The notes beneath the pieces are model-generated. The model was given only the letters and a program-made list of their open reading frames with translations. It did not search any database and had not been told where the DNA came from. A program made the position numbers and the translations under genes. Shown piece after piece: positions 59,580 to 64,000 of a DNA stretch of 64,000 nt; position 1 is the first letter of the stretch; the number at the start of each line of letters is the position of its first letter. Origin of the DNA: Spongiimicrobium salis (GTDB lineage Bacteria; Bacteroidota; Bacteroidia; Flavobacteriales; Flavobacteriaceae); assembly GCF_043678055.1 (NCBI RefSeq), contig NZ_JBHEQA010000006.1, forward strand, positions 124,001 to 188,000. Direction: 5' to 3'.

Positions 59580-61549
59580 GTGTTTTCTTTTTTTATAGGG
59601 ATTTCTATAGAGACCACAGTGCCTCTATTTAGGGCGGTATCAATATGAACGGTGCCTAACAGTATGGCCACTCTGTTCCGAATATTGTCCAAACCGATGC
59701 CTTCGGATGTGGTTTTCGGATCAAATCCCCTTCCATCATCTTCAAATAATAAAGTGATGCTATCGCCCAAATGATTGAGATGTATATCTACTTTCTGGGC
59801 TTCGGCATGCTTCATGGTATTGGTAATCAGTTCTTGAATAATTTTAAACAATTCCATTTGAATCTTTTCAGAAAGGCTATTGATCTCCGAGATAGGGTGG
59901 GGGTGAAAACTAATATCCAATGTTCCGGAATTGTCTATAGCGTTACTATATTCCGCGATCAATTGTGTTAGCTCATTTTGACGAAATTTCTTCGGGATTA
60001 GGGTATGGGAAATATCCCGAACCAATTGATAGGTATCATCCAATTGTTTGCCAATTGCGGTCATTTTTTCAGGAACTTCCGAAATGCTGGACAACTGCAA
60101 TTTAATTCCGGCCAAATTGCCTCCAATACTGTCATGGAGTTCTTGAGCAATACGTTTTCGTTCCTCATCCTGCCCTTCAATAGAGGCTTTGATCAGATTC
60201 AACTCTTGTTCCCGTTCTAAGGAAGCTACCTTTTGAAGATTGATTTCCTCCTGCTTCTTGGCAAGTTGACTTTGTGCCTGTAATTTCTGATAATACACAT
60301 AAAGCAATGCGATAATAGGAATTAAAATCACTAAAAAACCTATTAAAAATGCGGTTTTTATCGTTTTTTGCCGATTGAGATCGGCTTCCTGGGCAATTTG
60401 TTCTTCCTGTAAACTAAGGATTTCTTTTTCCTTTTTTAAGGTTTCGTATTGCACTTCCAGTTCCTTGGTTATTTTTCGTTGCTGTTGGCTATTTATCTGA
60501 TGGTTAATATAGGCCAATTGCGTCATAATGGCGTAGGCGTTTTCATAATCTCCCCTAGCAGAGAAGACTTTACGCTGAATGTTTAGATTCTGTGCCTGAT
60601 ATTGTAGATTTCCTCGTTCTACGGTATTGATGTAGGCTGTAGATAAGGCAATAGTTGCAGCATCATAATTCCCTTCTTTATAAAATAAGTTACCGATCCT
60701 TATGGTTCCTTCAAAGTAAATGATATTGAACCCATTGCGTAGACCTTCCTCTTTGACCGTATTGTATAGGGAAAGGGCCTCCTCAAAACGACCTTCTTCT
60801 TCAGCGAGAGTCCCCAACTTAAGTTTGGCTCGTAATTCCTCTTCCAATTGCCCATGTTCCTTGCTTTCTTGCATGGCCTGAACATAATATGTCTTGGCCT
60901 GGCCATAATCCTTTAGATCGTAATAGGCGTCTCCCAATACCCTTTTTGCTTTCCCATTATAGGTGGAAATTTCCTTCTGAAAGGAAGACAGGGCCGCTTG
61001 CACCGTGGCAATGGCTTTTTGGGGGCTGTTCTTTTCTTTGTAAACCAATGCCAATTCAATGGCATGCCGGTATTGATAGGCCTTGTTATTGGCATTTTCG
61101 GCAGTCGTGATTCCATTGATATGCCATTTGACCGCATTGTCTAGAAGGCCATTGAGTCTGCTGCCAACACCGAGAATATAATAAGCTTGGGTATAATAAT
61201 TGAATTTTTCCTTTTCTTCGCGATCCCAATTCTTAATTTCTTGCAGGTACAGATTCCCGTAAAAAACAATAGAGTCGGAGGTGCCTTTTTTAATATGATG
61301 ATCCGCCAATTGCTCAATGACTGAAAAGCGTTGCGTACCGTACTCCGCAGCTTTCAATGCTTTATAGTAGGGTTCCATGGATTTTTTGGAAGTATTGGGA
61401 AGGAAGGAGAAATTAAAGCGTTGGGTGTTTTGTGGAATGCTGTCCTGAGCCTGTAGGGGGTTCAGAACCCCTATAAAATAGAAACACCACAAAATGAGTG
61501 TCCCATATATTTTTCGGGAACTGATATTTTCATAAAAACACACCTGCAT
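59576..61549 (-). CDS. TPR-containing NarX-type sensor histidine kinase
   Basis: A 657-residue kinase. The N-terminus has a signal-type hydrophobic segment (about 17-35, ending LQAQ). A long TPR-type helical region follows (about 60-370), then a coiled coil, one membrane helix (about 399-420) and the kinase part. The HisKA_3 box is DEERKRIAQELHDSIGGNLAGIKLQL (His near residue 470), and the ATPase part has NTMKHAEAQ, DDGRGFDP and GIGLDNIRNRV. The response regulator overlaps the end by four bases. The signal is unknown. Confidence 0.9.
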   Translation of the reverse strand: MQVCFYENISSRKIYGTLILWCFYFIGVLNPLQAQDSIPQNTQRFNFSFLPNTSKKSMEPYYKALKAAEYGTQRFSVIEQLADHHIKKGTSDSIVFYGNLYLQEIKNWDREEKEKFNYYTQAYYILGVGSRLNGLLDNAVKWHINGITTAENANNKAYQYRHAIELALVYKEKNSPQKAIATVQAALSSFQKEISTYNGKAKRVLGDAYYDLKDYGQAKTYYVQAMQESKEHGQLEEELRAKLKLGTLAEEEGRFEEALSLYNTVKEEGLRNGFNIIYFEGTIRIGNLFYKEGNYDAATIALSTAYINTVERGNLQYQAQNLNIQRKVFSARGDYENAYAIMTQLAYINHQINSQQQRKITKELEVQYETLKKEKEILSLQEEQIAQEADLNRQKTIKTAFLIGFLVILIPIIALLYVYYQKLQAQSQLAKKQEEINLQKVASLEREQELNLIKASIEGQDEERKRIAQELHDSIGGNLAGIKLQLSSISEVPEKMTAIGKQLDDTYQLVRDISHTLIPKKFRQNELTQLIAEYSNAIDNSGTLDISFHPHPISEINSLSEKIQMELFKIIQELITNTMKHAEAQKVDIHLNHLGDSITLLFEDDGRGFDPKTTSEGIGLDNIRNRVAILLGTVHIDTALNRGTVVSIEIPIKKENT

Positions 61550-61583
61550 AGGGTATAAAGTTTAGTAATGCGATTCCATCTTA

Positions 61584-61652
61584 CAAAGATGCCATGGAAT
61601 GTCTAGATGTACTAGAAGGAATTCGGCCAAATGCATACCCCTGAAAACAGGG
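61584..61652 (-). promoter_or_regulatory. Regulated promoter: inverted repeat CCCTG-AAAA-CAGGG plus -7-like box
   Basis: Minus strand: the inverted repeat is at 61639-61652 and CATCTTTG is at 61591-61584, with 47 bp between, identical to the layout at 58762-58830. It lies 34 bp before the kinase gene, which suggests autoregulation by its response regulator. Confidence 0.65.
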
Positions 61653-61666
61653 AGCTATCTTTACTT

Positions 61667-62650
61667 TTATTCGGCTATATTACCCATTTTTTCCAAAATG
61701 GAGGCAATAATCCGCTTGGCATGTATCCTAGAGTTTTCTATAAACCATTTGTGCGTCTCGGTCCCGCCGCAAATAACCCCCGCCAAATAAAGACCTTCTA
61801 AATTGGTTTCCATGGTTTCTTCATGGTACTGCGGCATTTTTTTTCCATCCTTTGAAAGTGCAATGCCCATTTTTTCTAAAAAGGCAAAATTGGGACGGTA
61901 TCCAGTTAATGCCAATACAAAATCGTTTTCCAAAGAAACTTCACCATCAGGAGTATTCAAAATAATTTCGGTGGCCTTAATTTCTTTTACTGTGGTATTG
62001 TAATACGCTTTGACCGTGCCTTCTTCAATTCTATTGATAATGTCGGGGCGTACCCAGTATTTTACCCGTTTTCCTACTTCAGGACCTCGAATGATAAGAC
62101 TTACATCGGCTCCCTTTCTATAGCACTCCAAAGCAGCATCGATTGCAGAATTACTGGCGCCAATGACCGCTAATTTCTGACTTGCATAAAAGTGTGGGTC
62201 TTTGTAATAATGAGATACTTTTTCCAAATGCTCCCCAGGAACATCAATGGTATTGGGCAAATCATAAAAACCGGTGGCAATAATGACGTTAGATGCCGTA
62301 TAGGTATTTTTATCGGATATCACGGTATAACCTCCATTGGAGGGTTTGATTTCCTCTACGCGCTCAAAAAGTTTAATATGTAACTGATTGGAAGTCACAA
62401 TACGCCGGTAGTATTCCAGGGCTTCATTTCGCTTTGGTTTCGCTTCCTTGCTGATGAATGGAATATCATCGATTTCCAATTTTTCGGAAGAGGAGAAAAA
62501 CTGCATGTTAATAGGGTAATTGAACAAGGAATTCACAATGGCTCCCTTTTCAATGATGACGTAGGTCAATCCTTTTTTCTTGGCTTCCAGGGCACAAGCA
62601 ATGCCAATGGGGCCTCCTCCAACAATGAGGACATGTATAGGTGTTGTCAT
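61667..62650 (-). CDS. YpdA-family FAD/NAD(P)-dependent disulfide reductase
   Basis: A 327-residue flavoprotein of the YpdA (bacillithiol disulfide reductase) family. The FAD motif is VLIVGGGPIGIACALEA (about 7-23), the second nucleotide motif is KLAVIGASNSAIDAALE (about 163-179), and FNYPINMQFFSSSEKLEI near residue 45 is characteristic of YpdA. It has no redox-active CxxC. It suggests a bacillithiol-like thiol is used, as is known for some Bacteroidota, but no bsh biosynthesis genes are in this window. It overlaps the end of rpe by four bases. Confidence 0.88.
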   Translation of the reverse strand: MTTPIHVLIVGGGPIGIACALEAKKKGLTYVIIEKGAIVNSLFNYPINMQFFSSSEKLEIDDIPFISKEAKPKRNEALEYYRRIVTSNQLHIKLFERVEEIKPSNGGYTVISDKNTYTASNVIIATGFYDLPNTIDVPGEHLEKVSHYYKDPHFYASQKLAVIGASNSAIDAALECYRKGADVSLIIRGPEVGKRVKYWVRPDIINRIEEGTVKAYYNTTVKEIKATEIILNTPDGEVSLENDFVLALTGYRPNFAFLEKMGIALSKDGKKMPQYHEETMETNLEGLYLAGVICGGTETHKWFIENSRIHAKRIIASILEKMGNIAE

Positions 62651-63306
62651 AAAATTTGTTCCTTTAGGGCACTAATGGTAGCTGTGGGGTCGTCACTCTT
62701 AAAAACAAAGCTACCTGCAACCAAAACATCGGCTCCCGCATCGACCAAGGCCTTTGCATTTTTCGAAGTTACCCCACCGTCAATTTCAATTAAGGTACTT
62801 GCATTTTTTCTATTGATCAATGCCTTTAACGCCCGTACTTTTTCATAGGTATTTTCGATAAAGGATTGTCCGCCAAAACCAGGATTGACACTCATGATAC
62901 AGACAAGGTCGATATCGTTGATGCTATCTTCCAATAATGAGATATTGGTATGTGGATTCAAAGCAACCCCGCCTTGCATCCCTGCTGCCTTAATGGCCTG
63001 TAGTGTACGGTGCAAATGCGTGCAAGCTTCATAGTGTACCGTTAAAATATCAGCGCCAAGATCCGCAAATGTGGTAATATAACGATCGGGATCTACAATC
63101 ATTAAATGCACGTCCAAGGTTTTAGTTGCATGTTTGGCGATGGCCTTTAATACAGGCATACCAAAGGAAATATTGGGTACAAAAACACCATCCATAATAT
63201 CAATATGGTGCCAATCGGCTGCGCTATTGTTTACTAACTCAACATCGCGTTGAAGATTGGCAAAATCGGCTGCCAAAAGTGAAGGTGCAATACGTTTTAT
63301 GCTCAT
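62647..63306 (-). CDS. rpe: Ribulose-phosphate 3-epimerase
   Basis: A protein of 219 residues with a (beta/alpha)8 barrel that interconverts ribulose 5-phosphate and xylulose 5-phosphate in the pentose phosphate pathway. Motifs include IAPSLLAADFANL (about 5-17), HIDIMDGVFVPNISFG (about 35-50), DVHLMI, MSVNPGFGGQSF (about 140-151) and EIDGGV. The metal-binding His and Asp are in these. I start at the ATG at 63306, because an upstream in-frame ATG (63384) adds 26 residues that do not fit the barrel. It overlaps the YpdA-like gene by four bases. Confidence 0.95.
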   Translation of the reverse strand: MSIKRIAPSLLAADFANLQRDVELVNNSAADWHHIDIMDGVFVPNISFGMPVLKAIAKHATKTLDVHLMIVDPDRYITTFADLGADILTVHYEACTHLHRTLQAIKAAGMQGGVALNPHTNISLLEDSINDIDLVCIMSVNPGFGGQSFIENTYEKVRALKALINRKNASTLIEIDGGVTSKNAKALVDAGADVLVAGSFVFKSDDPTATISALKEQIL

Positions 63307-63331
63307 TTTGAAGAAATCAATAGATTCTCTA

Positions 63332-63339
63332 CAAAAGTA
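63332..63339 (-). promoter_or_regulatory. -7 box of rpe promoter
   Basis: On the minus strand TACTTTTG fits TAnnTTTG exactly, 25 bp before the rpe start. No TTG lies at the right spacing upstream, so the call rests on the -7 box alone. Confidence 0.45.
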
Positions 63340-63420
63340 ATGAAATAGACGAGTTCTGAAGACATAACTTAAATTGGAATACAAACAAAGGGGGTATGTC
63401 CTTAGGATTGAACGAAAATT

Positions 63421-63448
63421 GGCAGTTCAAAAAAGTAATTGAACTGCC
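63421..63448 (-). terminator. Hairpin after isochorismatase-like gene
   Basis: A perfect 10-bp stem GGCAGTTCAA/TTGAACTGCC with an 8-base loop, 54 bp past the stop of the last gene. The downstream sequence on the minus strand is AATTTTCG, a weak U-tract, so terminator function is likely but not certain. Confidence 0.5.
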
Positions 63449-63502
63449 ATTCCCATAAAGTTAAAATAAAAAACAAGAAAGCTTTTGTTATTTCCTTAGG
63501 CC

Positions 63503-64000
63503 TTAAGAAGATGCAGTTTCCAAATTAAACATAGTGGATAAGGAACTTACTTCAACTGGCGTTGAAAACATAGGATAGACCTGGGCAATGACATTTTGCT
63601 GTGCTTCCATACCGGCTGTAGCTACAGCATCTACAAGGGTGATTACGTCAAAACCGGTATCATAAGCAGAAGTCATTGTAGCGGTCACGCAAACATGGGA
63701 TAAAAATCCGCCCAATAGGATGGTGTCTATTCCCTTTTCTTTCAACACTTCTTCCAAATTGGTCCCGGCAAAGGCACTGATGTTATGCTTCCCTTCTATA
63801 ACAATATCATTGGAGCTAACGTCTAGTTGATCATAGAGTGCAGCACCCCAGCTTCCTTTGATAAAGGCTTGATGATCTTTTACTACTTTTAGAATTCCGT
63901 AAGGGTTTTGACCCATTTCCCGGTAATCTTCGGAAAATTCTATAGGCACCCATATAACCGGAATATCGGCTTTTCGGGCTGCGTCTACCGAGATATTAAC
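63503..64000 (-). CDS. Isochorismatase-family cysteine hydrolase, partial at right edge
   Basis: The reading frame is open to the right edge, so the 5' end lies outside the window. A GTG at 63949 is in frame, but the preceding 17 codons read as family sequence (DAARKADIPVIWV), so it is not the start. The visible 165 residues hold the central and C-terminal parts of the isochorismatase fold: a Lys in FIKGSWGAALYD-like context and the Cys in LLGGFLSHVCVTATMTSAYD. The N-terminal Asp segment is missing. It differs from the secreted homologue at 43370. The substrate is unknown. Confidence 0.85.
   Translation of the reverse strand, partial: VNISVDAARKADIPVIWVPIEFSEDYREMGQNPYGILKVVKDHQAFIKGSWGAALYDQLDVSSNDIVIEGKHNISAFAGTNLEEVLKEKGIDTILLGGFLSHVCVTATMTSAYDTGFDVITLVDAVATAGMEAQQNVIAQVYPMFSTPVEVSSLSTMFNLETASS

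Overview
The window looks like chromosome from a flavobacterium (Bacteroidota, Flavobacteriaceae or close kin). The evidence is gldB-gldC of the gliding machinery, AT-rich DNA with few Shine-Dalgarno-like sites, promoters of the TTTG-N(19-23)-TAnnTTTG type, lipoproteins with Bacteroidota-style signal sequences, TPR-containing sensor kinases, and a division/cell-wall cluster ordered as in this phylum. I cannot name the genus. I saw no transposase, integrase or CRISPR array.

Positions 1-9300 carry housekeeping and envelope genes: a three-gene cluster (DUF4846-like lipoprotein, SIMPL-domain protein, small membrane protein), a dnaG primase lacking its usual zinc ligands, a NarL-type regulator, nadE, gldBC, a small CxxC protein, engB and an alpha/beta hydrolase. 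Positions 9488-24961 hold a continuous, mostly overlapping dcw operon: mraZ, rsmH, ftsL, ftsI, murE, mraY, murD, ftsW, murG, murC, ftsQ, ftsA, ftsZ. Three GTGGTA boxes with a 10-bp period sit just upstream of a TAnnTTTG box, as expected for MraZ control. A terminator follows ftsZ, then a YqeY-like gene, tRNA-Arg(TCG) with its own promoter and terminator, and a 101-bp tandem repeat.

Positions 25962-46467 are accessory. They include an aspartyl-protease-like/TraB-like pair, an XRE regulator fused to a membrane domain, a YcaQ-like protein, two Crp/Fnr regulators, DinB, SRPBCC, SnoaL-like and VOC proteins. Two adjacent genes encode pore-forming-toxin-like proteins of the HBL/NHE type, the second carrying an extra toxin-like half. 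Divergent from them is a possible AidA/PixA-type protein followed by a sensor kinase and LytTR regulator. Next come a lipoprotein with two nearly identical 178-residue repeats, a secreted isochorismatase-like hydrolase, an AraC regulator, a flavin amine oxidase and an AhpD-like protein.

Positions 57209-46595 (minus strand) form an unusual tightly packed run of twelve genes. Three separate proteins carry a Rieske [2Fe-2S] domain, fused respectively to a glutamate-synthase FMN domain, to a pyruvate-oxidase-like thiamine diphosphate enzyme and to a ferric-reductase-like membrane domain. They are followed by a K+ channel, a Na+/H+ antiporter, an outer-membrane protein and a Pycsar-effector-like membrane protein. 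I infer a redox module coupled to ion transport. A Crp/Fnr regulator lies just upstream. The window ends with a NarL-type two-component system whose two target promoters share an inverted repeat exactly 47 bp from the -7-like box, then a YpdA-like reductase, rpe, and an isochorismatase-family gene cut by the right edge.
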